Origin: Fremontodendron californicum
Lineage: Eukaryota; Streptophyta; Magnoliopsida; Malvales; Malvaceae
NCBI GenBank assembly: GCA_030761205.1
Contig: JAULJL010000024.1
Coordinates: forward strand, 14,993,122 to 15,057,121
Length of the DNA stretch: 64,000 nt
Direction of reading: 5' to 3'
Made by a program: the position numbers and the translations under genes
Shown here: one piece after another, positions 13,586 through 24,144 of the stretch
Layout of the letters: each line of letters opens with the position of its first letter
Numbering within the stretch: position 1 is the stretch's first letter
Notes under the pieces: model-generated
Database searches by the model: none
Told to the model about the DNA's origin: nothing
Seen by the model: only the letters and a program-made list of their open reading frames with translations

Positions 13586-13678
13586 CATCTGTGGAATAGG
13601 GGGAGATTCTTCGCATTTCGGGAAGTTGAATGAAAAACTTAACTTGTTTAGGGTCCCGGACAAAATTAGGTGTCTACA

Positions 13679-14464
13679 ATCTCCATCAAGCATTGCAAAT
13701 TTTCTGTCCAATAGTGCTCCTTTCAGATCCCTTAGTTTCAGTTTACAGGCCTAAAAGCCACACAACTCATCAACTATTAGGAAAAAAATGTAAGATTACT
13801 AAGATTAGTCCAAATTACAAGTTGACGGACAAAACAACAATATAAGATATTAAAAGATAAACAGAACATAAAAAAATAATAATCAATGTTTAATCACCTC
13901 TAGGATATAAAAGATAAAAGTTATTTTCTGACATGGCATCTAGGAAGCAAATCCGTGCTGCCTAGGTTGCAAAATTATTCAAATCTATAATGCTCAAAAA
14001 TTGATAGAGCCGGTCAAAGACTGAAGAATAAAGCTTACAGAGCTATTTGTGAATATATGAGATTTCGTCTTCTCTGTAAAGCCACAACTTAGTCTATGCC
14101 ATGTGCTCCTGGAAGATAAGTATCACATCATTTGCCCCTTCTGGGATTTCTCCACAACAATCATCCACCAAGAAAGCTCATCAGGACTCTTATCAAGGTC
14201 AGCTGGCCAATCAGCATAAATATCACCATCATTGAAAAAATTGGATATCCCATCATCTGCCCCCTCTGTGATTTCTCCACAATCAGCAATTGTAACATCG
14301 ACAGTGGGACAATCAACTTCACCAATTGTTACATGTTCAATTGAATGAACAACTCACATTCCTTTGACAACCTTGACAAGTGCAACATGTTTCCCATTTA
14401 AATGAGAAGTGCGAGTTATAGTGATGAAGAATTGAGAGCCGTTTGTTTTAAGACCAGCATTTGC
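13679..14464 (-). pseudogene. Rearranged fragment of a cyclophilin-40 (CYP40/SQUINT) gene
   Basis: Three exon pieces are readable on the minus strand. Piece A (14464-14162) encodes the end of a cyclophilin domain, ANAGLKTNGSQFFIT through KHV to KVVKGM, then DCGEITEGADDGISNFF and DWPADLDKSPDELSWWM, the linker typical of plant CYP40. It contains one in-frame TGA (about 14356-14358) and no intron. Piece B (14073-14039) reads KTKSHIFTNSS and is bounded by an AG acceptor and a GTAAGC donor. Piece C (13750-13679), after a 288-bp intron ending TTTTAG, reads ACKLKLRDLKGALLD, the TPR region, and is cut by the gypsy LTR at 13678. About 60 residues expected between A and B are missing; a second copy of the CGEIPEGAND motif lies there (about 14113-14160). 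CYP40 is a peptidyl-prolyl isomerase co-chaperone of Hsp90. Retained introns argue against a processed retrocopy. Confidence 0.8.
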
Positions 14465-14914
14465 ATAAGGGGTATGGGAATGTTTGAGAGGGGGTATGAG
14501 AATGGTCACTAATAATGGTTGTGAGAGAGGGGTATATGTATGTTGAGAGAGGAATAGAGAGAGAAATGATACAGAGAGAAGCAATTAAACCCAAAATGAA
14601 AGAGGAATAAATTAAGAGTATTTAGATTTTTACAATTTCCTTATCAATAATTTTTTAAATTTTCATTTTTCTTTTACAAATTATTTTATATTATTAGACC
14701 ATTGAACCATTATTCTTAATGGAAAGCATGTTTTTAAATTCTGCCAAAAATATATTAAAAAAGACTGGTAGGCTCTTGGTGGTTGAATCATTATGTGAAG
14801 AAACTCTGTTCTCTTTGTAACTTCCATGGCATTGGAAAATTGGATTCTGTGGAAGCATCTATCATGGAGTTTTGGTTTGACTTTTGCTTTGTAGAGAAGA
14901 GGTAGGCCTAATAT

Positions 14915-15471
14915 TTACATTAATAAGATCTTAAGATCCACTAAAGTTGTTTCCCCTCCATTCAAGATCCAAGTGTGCTCTGCATTTCAGAAAAAGAAAG
15001 AATTAACAATTTATTATTCACTTTGATGCTTGATTAAATTGTTAGATCAGAAAGACATGATCAAATTTTGGATCTTTGGACTTTTGAAATCTGTCCAAAA
15101 ATAGGAAGAAATTCAACTTAGAAAACTTTCTCTCCTTTCGTTCAGGAAGAGAAAAGAAAGTTTCAAAATCAGAAAATAAAACGAAATCATCCCAATTTTT
15201 CAATTCACTTCAAAATCAAACCCCCCCCCCCCCCCCCCCCCCACAAGAAATTAAAATCAACAAAAATAGTAAAAGAAAATAAGAACTCACTCAAAACTTG
15301 TTCTGTAAACCATCTCTTGGCAACATCTCTACGAATCATCTTCCCCAACAAGTCCTTAGCCTCAACAAAATTGACCTGAAAATCCTTGTAGGAAACCTTA
15401 AATTCCCTCTCAAAACAGCCTAAAAAATCTCCTCAGCTGTCTCACCATAAAATGGTGGAACACCAGCTGTC
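14915..15471 (-). pseudogene. PEP carboxylase kinase (PPCK) 3' gene fragment with intron
   Basis: On the minus strand, 15471-15291 reads GVPPFYGETAEEIF, an in-frame TAG, AVLRGNLRFPTRIF, then after a frameshift EAKDLLGKMIRRDVAKRW and EQVL. This is the C-terminal lobe of a small plant Ser/Thr kinase of the PPCK type. A GTGAGT donor at 15290-15285 and an acceptor ending GCAG before 14979 bound an intron of about 310 bp. Exon 2 (14979-14915) reads HTWILNGGETTLVDL and ends in TAA, matching the usual HPWI ending of these kinases. The stop and frameshift show it is dead. The N-lobe and catalytic loop are absent. PPCK phosphorylates PEP carboxylase in intact plants. The family call rests on motif memory; another CDPK-related kinase is possible. 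Confidence 0.65.
15221..15242. repeat. Poly-C homopolymer, 22 bases
   Basis: An unbroken run of 22 C lies inside the intron of the PPCK fragment. Its length may be unreliable in any assembly. Confidence 0.9.
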
Positions 15472-15540
15472 TCAAAAATCCTTATAGTATACTTTCTTTT
15501 GTTTTTTCTTCTTTTCTTAGTTTAGGGATTTTGATCAAAA
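15443..15540 (+). repeat. Direct duplication, copy 1 (partner 15836-15940)
   Basis: About 98 bp starting CTCACCATAAAATGGTGG and ending GGGATTTTGATC recurs at 15836-15940 with few changes. The pair brackets the dispersed repeat at 15560-15835. It contains the first residues of the PPCK fragment. Confidence 0.85.
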
Positions 15541-15559
15541 CAAGGTTTATTTTTTTTTT

Positions 15560-15835
15560 CACTTTTCTTCGGTTTTTAATTGTTTTAGATTTTTATTAAT
15601 CTGATGTAGGTGATGGTCCAATTGGAAGATGCGACGTAGTTAAAAAAAAATTGATGCGGTATTTGTTTAAAAAATTGGTTTTTTTTTTTAATTTTTTAAT
15701 ATTATCTTTAAATAATATTTTTTTATTAGTCCTACATCAACCATTAACATCTACATCAATAATTTAACAAATGTTTAAATGTTACGATATTTTTTTTTAC
15801 GATAAACGATAAATCAATTACTGATTTTATTTTTT
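15560..15835 (+). repeat. Dispersed repeat, copy A (copy B at 44160-44410)
   Basis: About 270 bp starting near ATTGTTTTAGATTTTTATTAAT and ending near TTATTTTTTGCTTCA aligns with 44160-44410 over its whole length. Copy A has lost several CG-containing words kept in copy B (CCACGTCAG, GTCACGTCAT), consistent with C-to-T decay. I see no coding frame and do not know the family. Confidence 0.75.
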
Positions 15836-15940
15836 GCTTCACCATAAAACGGTGGAACACCTACTGCCTCAAAAATCCTTGTAGTGTACTTTCTTTTGTT
15901 TTTTCTTCTTTTCTTAGTTTAGGGATTTTGATCGAAATAG
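15836..15940 (+). repeat. Direct duplication, copy 2 (partner 15443-15540)
   Basis: This is the second copy of the 98-bp segment. On the minus strand it again encodes GVPPFYGE, after which it diverges. Confidence 0.85.
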
Positions 15941-16090
15941 AGTTTTTTTGGGGTAAATTTGAAAAAACATGCTTTTCACAGTAGAATAATTGGTTAATAG
16001 TTTAGTGGTGTAAAATAAATTGTAAAAGAGAAATGAAAATTTAAAAATTATTATTAAAAAATTGTAAAAATTTAAATACCTTAATGAAAC

Positions 16091-17272
16091 ATTCCGAGTT
16101 AAAAAGGAAAAATCTTTCTCTTTCCCTTCCTCTCAAACCCTCTCTCTTTTTTTTTTTTCATTTATTTTCTTCTTTTTCTTTGTATTTAAGGTTTTTTTTT
16201 ACATTGGTTTTGTAAATATGGAGAGATTCGATGGATAATTTTCAACAACTTCTCTCTCACTTCTTTAGGTTTCTTTTTTCTTTACTCATTTTCATCATCA
16301 ATTCTTTCATTTGCTTATTTTCTTTTTCGATTTTTCCTTTTACTTAATAATTTGTTTTTATGATGCAATTGTTTTCTGCAATCATGCACATTGATTTTAT
16401 TTTTTGTCTTATTTTTAATTTTTAGTTGTTAATATTGCTGTCATCCCTTCACCTATATGCAGTAATCAATAATGTGCTAAACTCAAATCTTGGTTTCAAC
16501 TTTCTCTAATTCTGTATTTTGAAATACGACTATTTCAGCTCTAATTTTCTTGTTATTCATTTGCAGGTTGTAGGTTTAGAATCTTTATCTGATATGGATG
16601 ATCCGGTTAGTACTTTTGCAAAGGTCGATTTTTTTTTATTATTTATAAATGTTATGGTGTGATGGATTTAAATAATCAAATATTTTTCACTAACTGTTTT
16701 ATATAAGATTTGATATGTTTGTTTCTTGAGTTTCTGGTGATCTTTATTTTTTATTGATATTCTTGTTGAAATAGTGGAATTTTTTGTTTTTTATGTTTTA
16801 TTGATATTTATTATATTTGAAGCTAGTTTGTTATGTAACATTGACTTAGTTGTGTATTATGTATTTAAGTTTGTGTTATAAATTACGGCTTACTTTTGCT
16901 CAAAAATACTAATTGCGGATAGTTTAGGATCTATGTCTGATTTTCTTGCATAAGGAAATGATCAATAGCATATTATGATGTGAACTCTAAATAATTAAAA
17001 ACTTATTGAATATAATTGTGATCTGGACTATTACCAATCATAACTCTAAGTTTTAGACAATAAAAAAAAACTAAAAGAAGATTGCTAGATGGTGTAGTTT
17101 TCTTCTAATGGGACTGATTTTGATATGTTAATAATTAAAAACTAATCAAATGGACTATTACTAAATTACTAATTATAATCCAAAGTTTTAGGCATTAAAA
17201 AAATCTAAAAGAAGATTATTTGATGTGGTTTCCTTGGGATGATCTCATATCAAATGGAACTGTTTTTAATGT
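16091..17272. other. AT-rich spacer left of the Ogre element
   Basis: No gene is supported. One exon-like stretch at 16567-16605 lies between a TTTGCAG acceptor and a GTTAGT donor and reads VVGLESLSDMDDP; I do not recognise it. Two diverged copies of a segment of about 130 bp (CTAAAAGAAGATT...AATTAAAAACTAAT region) occur around 16985-17220. The last five bases, aatgt, are the left target site of the Ogre insertion. Confidence 0.4.
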
Positions 17273-17940
17273 TGTAGACACCTAATTTTATCCGGACCCC
17301 TAAATCAGGTACATTTTCTTCCTAAATTGATGTTTCAGAATGCTAAAAGGCTTTTCTCATCCTGCAGGTGGTACTCCGAGGCCTGGTCTAAGAAAGCAGA
17401 CAGAAAAAGTCAAACTCGAAAAAGTCAACCCTGAAAAACTCAACCCCAAAAAAGTCAACTCACTTTCAAAATCAAGATTTGAGGTTCAATTGAAAAACAG
17501 TGAAAGAATTTTGATAATCCAAGGTCTACATTGAAAGATATGAAGTTCGGAAGTTGGGTTACGACATTCAGTAGAAAATAAACCCTAATTCAAAAATTTG
17601 GGGAAAAATGCTTAAACGATCAAATTGGTCAGAATTGAAGGTCTCAAATGAAAGATAAGCGCTGACTACGAGTAATGGAGAAGCTACTTAAAAGAAAAAC
17701 GGATAGAAAAGTCAATTCGGAAGAAAACCGAGAATTAGGGTTTTTAGTGGAGTTTTGTGAAATTTGGAAAAATTATAAAAATGGCCCGATTCGGTAGATA
17801 TAAAGCCCTTAATTGATGAGAAATGATTAAAAAAGGATAGCCCAAGGCTCAGTTTGAAGAAAATCTAAAAATCGGACTTGTTTTGAGCAAAACCGGGTTT
17901 CGGAGGCAAAAGGGCAAAATTGGAAAATATGGGAAAAATA

Positions 17941-18420
17941 GCAAATGAACTCTAAAAATTTTGAAAATTTGCAAATATCATTCTTAAATCATTTTGAAGA
18001 GATTGAAGAAAGAAAATCTTGATTCGGAGTTCGTTTGCAAAATGGCCAAATACCGGGTCCCCTAAGTAGTAATTCAAGCAGATAAATCCCGAAAAAATAG
18101 CAAACGAGTTTCAAAATTTCTGAAAATTTGCAAATCTCATTTTTAAATTATTTGGAAGAGATTGGCGAAACAAAATCTTGATTTGGAGTTCGTTTGCAAA
18201 AAGGCCAAATCTCGGGTCTCCTATGTAGTAATTCAAGCAGATAAATCCCGAAAAAATAGCAAATGAGCTCCAAAAATTACGAAAACTTTCAGATCACATT
18301 TTTAAATTATTTGGAAGAGATTGGTGAAGAAAAATCTGGATTCAGAGCTCGTTTAAAAAATGGTAAAGTTCGGGTGCATAAAAGGGGTAATTTCCAAAAT
18401 AAATCTGAAATAAATAGAAA
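17941..18420 (+). repeat. 159-bp tandem repeat inside the LTR
   Basis: Units start at 17941, 18100 and 18259, with a diverged fourth near 18416. Each begins GCAAA(C/T)GA and contains GAGTTCGTTTGCAAAATGGCC and AATCCCGAAAAAATAG-type words. The same arrangement occurs in the 3' LTR (about 36983-37460) and in the LTR at 61267-64000. Confidence 0.8.
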
Positions 18421-20519
18421 ATGGACTCGAAAAATTTTGAAAACTTCCAGAATTCATTTTTTTATTATTTCGGAAGTATTGAAAAAAGAAAATTCGAATT
18501 TGGAGTCTGTTTGCTATTTATTTAGGTTTGGGGGGCAAAAATGTCATTTCACCAAGGAAACCAAAAAGAGCAAATTTGTAATTGAGGAAAATATGAAAGA
18601 AGAAGTAATTGCTGGGATTTTCTCTTCCCTTGGTCAGCCAACATAGATGATAAGAAGGAAGCTTGAACAATTTAATTCCCTAGTCACTATCAAGCCACAT
18701 GCTACCACTAACACCTTGCAAATGGTTCCCCCTTCATCCAATGGCTTAGGTGCCTTGTAAGAAAGTTGAATGCACCATCCAATGGCCAAGCTTAAATGTC
18801 AAAATGACATTTTTATTTTTCATAAAAGAACCCTAGTCTAATGGCCAAGAATGGAAGAAAAAAGATGAGCACAATTCATCAAAGAGTGAGCATCCATTCG
18901 ATTGAGCAACGGAGTGCATGGGATTATCTCTTTTCATCCAATGGATTAGGCCATATACAAGGGCTGAGTACACATGTTGAGGGCTGGATTTAATCTACAA
19001 GATGTCATCTTTTATGTTGGCCTCATCCAATGACCAAGAATGGAAGAGCACAACTCATCCAAGGGTAGGCACTCAAGAGGAGCAAGCAATGGAGTGCATA
19101 GAATTGGTCCTCTTTTGCATCTAATGGCTAAGGTTACTACAAGGGCTGAGTACACATCTTAAGGGCTACTATCAATTGGCAAGATGACATTTTTATGTAT
19201 TCATCAAAATATCTAAATCTAAAGGCCAAGATTGTAGGAGAAAAAGTGCAAAACCCATCCAAGGGCTAGAGGGCCATTCGGCCAAGGCTAAAGGAAGGGG
19301 GAGGATTTCATTTTTTCAGAGGTTTTTTGGCTGGAAACAATAGCTAATTTGGCAACAAAAAAAAAAAAAAAGGTTTTGAAAGAAAAAAAGGTTTTCAATA
19401 GAGAGCTTGAAGGTAGTCATCTCTACCAAGCTCTAGCCTAGCTTTCTTCTTCATTTCCATGGTGTTTTCTTGATTTTTCTATCATGTTTTCCTACTAAAT
19501 TTTTCATAGAAATAAAGTTTTTTAATGTTTACTTATGTTTTCATCTCTTATTCTTCTTTAAAATGGTGGAAAACAATTTTTTTTCTACGGTTTCATGCTA
19601 TGGCCGAAAAAGGCACATTTATTTGCCTTGTTTTTCATTTTTTCTTCTTCCTTGCATGTTGTTGTGAAAAATGATTTTTACAAGGTTTTTAGAGTATTCT
19701 AAGGTTCTGGTTTTTACAAAATATGAAGAAAAAAAGGTTGAAATAGCTACATGATCTTGGCTAGATCAAGTGACCATGGTTAGGAGAGAGGCTATGCCCA
19801 TTTTTACCTACCATGAAGCTCACCTTATTTTCTGTTTTACATGGTTTATTTTCTGTTTTATTGAGATGGAAAGGCTTCATGATCTTGGCAAGATCAAGTG
19901 ATTATGGTTAGGTGAGAGGCTATGCCCATTTGATACCAACCATGGAGCTTAACTTTCCTTGTTCTACTTACTAGTTTTGCTTGTTATTTGTTTTGCATGT
20001 CTATGTTAAATCTTTTATATATGTGTTTTTTACATTATTTTCTATGCTATATTTATTTATATATTTCATTTCCATGCTTTGCATCCTTGCATATTCGGCC
20101 ATTGTTGCTCATATGCTCATGTTATGCATTTTTTTCATGTATCATGTCTTACATGTTTGCATTTTCTTGGTTTTGTTTCATGACCATTCGGCCACTCCAT
20201 TTTGTATGCCTTGCATGTGTATTTTCCTTTTGCTTCTTAACTTGTTTGCATCTCCATGCCATGAACTTCTATATTCTGATTTTAGTATGCCATGTGCTTA
20301 TGAAAATTCTATGATAAAAACGCCATCATATTGTTCCATGACCATTCGGCAATCCCATTTTTGTTTGCCTTGCATGTGCATTTTCCTTTTGTTTCTTAAC
20401 TTGTTTGCATGTCTATGCCATGAGCTTGTGCATTTTGATTTTAGTATGTTATATGCTTATGAAAATGTCATGACATTATACATCTTAATATGATTTGTCA
20501 TGTACTTGTGTTATTTACT

Positions 20520-21060
20520 AAATAGGATTGCATTAGAGTCTCATGTGATCATTTGGCCTCTTCATGCATCCCTTACCTTGTCATGCATTTGCATTTTGTT
20601 TAGGTAACATGCTTTGCATTATTATATCTATAAATTATGTATTAGTTGCTGTTTGTTCCAGCATTGACATTAGTTTCATGAGTCATTGTATGTTCATAGT
20701 ATTGCTATGCATGTTCATTACATTTTAGGTCTAGGCCATATTGGTATTGTCATGCATATTGAGTCTTAAATCACATTGGTATTGTCATGCATTACTATAC
20801 TATTTAGGTCTTAGGTCACATTAGAATTTTCATGCATATTCATAACATATCAGGTCCAAGTCACATTTACATTATCAAGCATTGCATGCATATTGAGTTA
20901 AGATAGCATTTATTGCCATGCAAATTCATGCTAGACATTTACGTTGCCATGAATTTTCATGCATTTCCTTTACCGTTTAGACCTTTAGACCATGCATTTC
21001 ATACATTTCATTTGCTGTATGTTCATGCATTCCATGTCATTGCCACTTGATTTGTGACTT
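20520..21060 (+). promoter_or_regulatory. Cluster of CATGCAT (RY-type) words in the LTR
   Basis: Around ten CATGCAT words lie within 540 bp and are conserved in the 3' LTR (39130-39610). CATGCA is the core of the RY element bound by plant B3-domain factors. A regulatory role here is inference; the cluster may just reflect low-complexity expansion. Confidence 0.3.
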
Positions 21061-23176
21061 AGGCCAATTAATGGTTCAAAGTCATGCTCCCTTGAGCATA
21101 CTTGTGGAAAATTAAGGAATTGTCAAATTGATTATTCTACCTTTGTGATTTTTTTTACTTAGCCAATTTTCTCCAGGGTTTTAAAATGTTTAGCTACTGT
21201 CCTTAGGTCTTTAGGATGATTTCCAACAATTTCTACCTTGGTTTTTGAATGAATTTATCAAAGGCAAAAAATATGTTTTGACAAAACAGTTTTTTTACCT
21301 AGTACTCGAACTTCTCTGATTTTTCTGGGCAGTCATCTTTAATCAAAAACTTAATCCAATTTTTCTCGTGTAGATTTACATGTTTTGAGTCTCCAGTATT
21401 TTTTTTAGATTTTTATGAATTTTTTAAAATAGGCTAAAAAATCGTGTGGAAAAACCGGACAGTAGAGGCAAATTTGAAATCAAAATAGGAATAATGGTTG
21501 AATTTGGCTAAGGCATTTAGAGGGGGTTGGTTAGAAGCTTTAGCTACTGTCTTAGGGTAGTTTCTAAGCCTTTTTAAACTTTTAAATGATTTTATAAATA
21601 TCGGGTTAAGGGTAGTTAAGTCCAGGATTTTAAACTTAGGAAATTAGAGCCATTTTAAAAGGGTTTGGTAAGGGTTTTAATTTTTATTCAAGTTTTTCTC
21701 AAAATTGTTTTCAAACAATCACAAAGTTTTGTTTTTTAGAAAATCTAATTTGACATACTTTCCTAAGGTAGCCGGATATCTTTTTAGATATACAGATTTC
21801 TTTATTTAGAGGAAAAAATACATTTTCATGCATTGTATTTTCCATGTTCATGCATTTTATTTAAATGTGTGATTTTTGCTATGATATTTTCCATGGTATT
21901 ATTATTATTTTAATTCACATTTTATGATCTTATATTTGTTTGCCATATGATTTTGAATGTTTCATGATATCCTATGCTTTTTATTTAGTTATTTTTGTCA
22001 TATTGTTTAGCATATACTATGTTCATGCATTATTATTTTTATTTTTATTTTTATTTTCATGCATATTATATGTTAGCTTTATTTTAATTTCATATTATTT
22101 CTTGTCATTTAGATCATATTCCATGACATTTAAGTTATTTTATTTATAACAGGCCATGTCATTTAAAATATGCCATATCATTTAAAATTGCCATGTCATT
22201 TAAATTATTTTATCTCATTTAGAATATACCATGATACTTAGGATTTTTCATTTTACTTAGAATATACTATGTCATTTAAATTATGTCATATCATTTAGGT
22301 TGCATTATATTATCTAGACTTTGTTTTGTCATTTTATTTATGTCATACATATTCATGTTCATATTTTAAATGTTTTGAAAAAGATAATGATTTTCAATAA
22401 AAATAAAGATATTCCCGAGTTAAAATAATTCATGAGTTCTCTACCAAGTTTGCTGGAGGGAATATCATCAGTTATCATTAATAAAGGAATATCTTTCTTT
22501 CAGAAAACAAGAATGATTCGGAAAGTTTTCCAAATGAATAAAAATTTCTATATTTTGCCGATTTTGTCGGGGAATATAGAAAAATTTTGAATTAATAAAT
22601 TTCGGATCATTTTCAATTAAAAATGGAATGATTTTTCTTTAAATTGGGAATTAACTAGAAATACTAAATTAAAACCGACTTTTTTATCGAGACTCAAAAT
22701 AACACATGATTAATAAGGTACAGTTTTATACGGGCGTTGTGGGGTGTTGATCCTTCCCCACACGTAACCGACTCCCGAACCCGCTTCTTTGATTTCTCTG
22801 GTTTATAACGCAAACTTTAAATTGGTTTTAAAATATTTTAATTAATTTTAAAATGTTTTATAAAACCTGTTTTAATAGGTGGCCGATCACACCTAGCTAA
22901 AAAAGATTGGTGGCGACTCTATGTTTTTTTACGAGGCCGTTTTCATACCCTCGACCTTTTATTTCAATCTAGAGGAATTAAATCGTCTTTCCTATGATTC
23001 CGTTTCCCCTTCACTCCAACAGGTTCCCGCGATCGAGGTCACGTATCGACACTTTCGTTTTTCTAGAGGAATTAAGTCGACTTTTTCTCTTGTTTTTTAA
23101 TGTCACGCCTAACGAATAATGAAAGTCTTGCGATGAGACTAGTTATTACTATGTTATTTTTTAGGTTGCGACAGCT

Positions 23177-23195
23177 TGGCGACTCCACTGGGGAC
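23177..23195 (+). other. Primer-binding site of the Ogre element
   Basis: TGGCGACTCCACTGGGGAC lies three bases after the 5' LTR end. A TGGCGACTC... site here is typical of Tat/Ogre elements, where it has been assigned to tRNA-Arg. I did not align it to a tRNA. Confidence 0.8.
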
Positions 23196-24144
23196 TTTTT
23201 TAGAGAGTCAAGCCTAGAATTAGTCGTGTGTTATCTAAGTCTCGGTTTTGTTAGTTTAATTGATATTTAATTTTAATTCCCATATTTTTATAAATAATAA
23301 AGAGAATTTTGAAAATAATAAAATGTTTTAAATATGTACATCTTCATATGCATACATATTATTATTTGTTCTCTGGTTATTTTTTTGCGTATATTTATAT
23401 GTTTGCTTGACTGATGCTTTACATTGTTTGATTTTAGTGGGGTATTTAGAATAAGGGGTGTAGAATAGGTGGTGACAGGTTTGTTTTGTTCCTCCGCACA
23501 CACTATATTTGCATTTGAATAACATGAATCCTCTACCCGGGTTCCGTCCTTTTAAGTGGGAGTAAAGTAACTATGCCTACGTGATGATCCTCCGTATAGG
23601 CTAGTGAAACACTTTCGGAGTATAAAGTACCTAATGCCTTCGTGATAATCCTCCGTACGGGCATAGGAAAATATACTCTAACGAATTGAACCCGCTTTTA
23701 TCGGGGTGCCTTACTAGCCTTCACAGGCGACTGTGAGGAACAATTCAGGGGCTTAGAACCGATTCTCCTTCATATAGTGAACCTAGGCGAAGCCATGCCG
23801 GATTTCTGTTAGATACCCGAAGTTTAAGAAGACATGGAGGAACATTTCCAACCTTTTACCATATTTCTATATGTTAGATTTTACAAATTGGGTGATGATG
23901 AACGAACATCATGTCGCTCGTAATAAATTTATTATTTTGTCCCAAAGGCGTCGTAATGCCGAAGCTCTGTTAAAATTTTCGGGACATTCTTTTTATAGCA
24001 TGTTGTTATTTATGTTATATTTGTGAATTCATTTCTTTACTAATCTATTTCTTTCTGTTTTCTTTTCTTTGACATGCATCATATACATCATCATACACTT
24101 GGAGTTTATTGGCCTCGGGATAGTCATCAACCCAAAGGACTTTC
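23196..24144 (+). other. 5' leader of the Ogre element
   Basis: This is untranslated sequence between the primer-binding site and ORF1. It has a short repeated word, GATAATCCTCCGTA(C/T) (about 23585 and 23645), and no credible ORF. Confidence 0.6.

Larger units (their letters stand above)
1..13678 (-). mobile_element. Tat/Ogre-type Ty3-gypsy LTR, minus strand, truncated by window start and split by two Copia insertions
   Basis: Read on the minus strand, the LTR starts at 13678 with TGTAGACACC and runs leftwards. The same start occurs at 17273, 36298 and 61267. The stretch 5338-5431 is the reverse complement of the GTCAACCCC-rich tract seen about 150 bases into the other LTRs, and 13591-13678 matches their first 90 bases. 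The segment present here is about 3.75 kb once the nested insertions (1531-3293 and 5432-13585) are removed. It is therefore shorter than the 5.4-5.9-kb LTRs of the plus-strand element, and the rest should lie left of base 1. Whether it belongs to a solo LTR or a full element cannot be seen. No coding capacity is expected. It interrupts the CYP40 exon that ends at 13679; the five bases next to it (minus strand) are GAGAT, the expected target duplication. Confidence 0.8.
14605..16090. mobile_element. Probable non-autonomous TIR element carrying a captured gene fragment (Pack-MULE-like)
   Basis: About 125 bp at 14605-14735 (GTATTTAGATTTTTACAATT to AAAGCATGTTTTTAAATT) is repeated in inverted orientation at 15965-16090 with scattered mismatches. 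Between them lie the PPCK fragment, a C-run and a dispersed repeat. A sequence resembling the left inverted repeat also occurs at about 44040-44150, so it is a repeat family. I could not find a convincing 9-10-bp target duplication, so the exact ends are uncertain. It could alternatively be two independent insertions of one short element in opposite directions. Confidence 0.4.
17273..23173 (+). repeat. 5' LTR of the Ogre element
   Basis: It is 5901 bp. It starts TGTAGACACCTAATTTTATC and ends TTTAGGTTGCGACA directly before the primer-binding site. It contains a 159-bp tandem repeat (17941-18416), a TG/CATGCAT-rich central part (20520-21060) and an A-rich 3' third. Open frames such as 19981-20493 are low-complexity and not credible genes. 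It is 460 bp longer than the 3' LTR, mainly because the 3' LTR lost 430 bp corresponding to 19333-19762. Confidence 0.93.

Noticed and set aside
15221..15242. Poly-C run as a functional i-motif
   Set aside because: A plain 22-base homopolymer in dead intron sequence; its length may reflect sequencing error and nothing links it to function.
18263..18646. 127-codon lysine-rich open frame
   Set aside because: It spans the LTR 159-bp repeats; the corresponding 3' LTR frame is much shorter.
19981..20493. 170-codon hydrophobic open frame (similar at 38548-39065)
   Set aside because: It lies inside both LTRs in low-complexity TTTGCATG-rich sequence and is not preserved as a single frame between the two copies.
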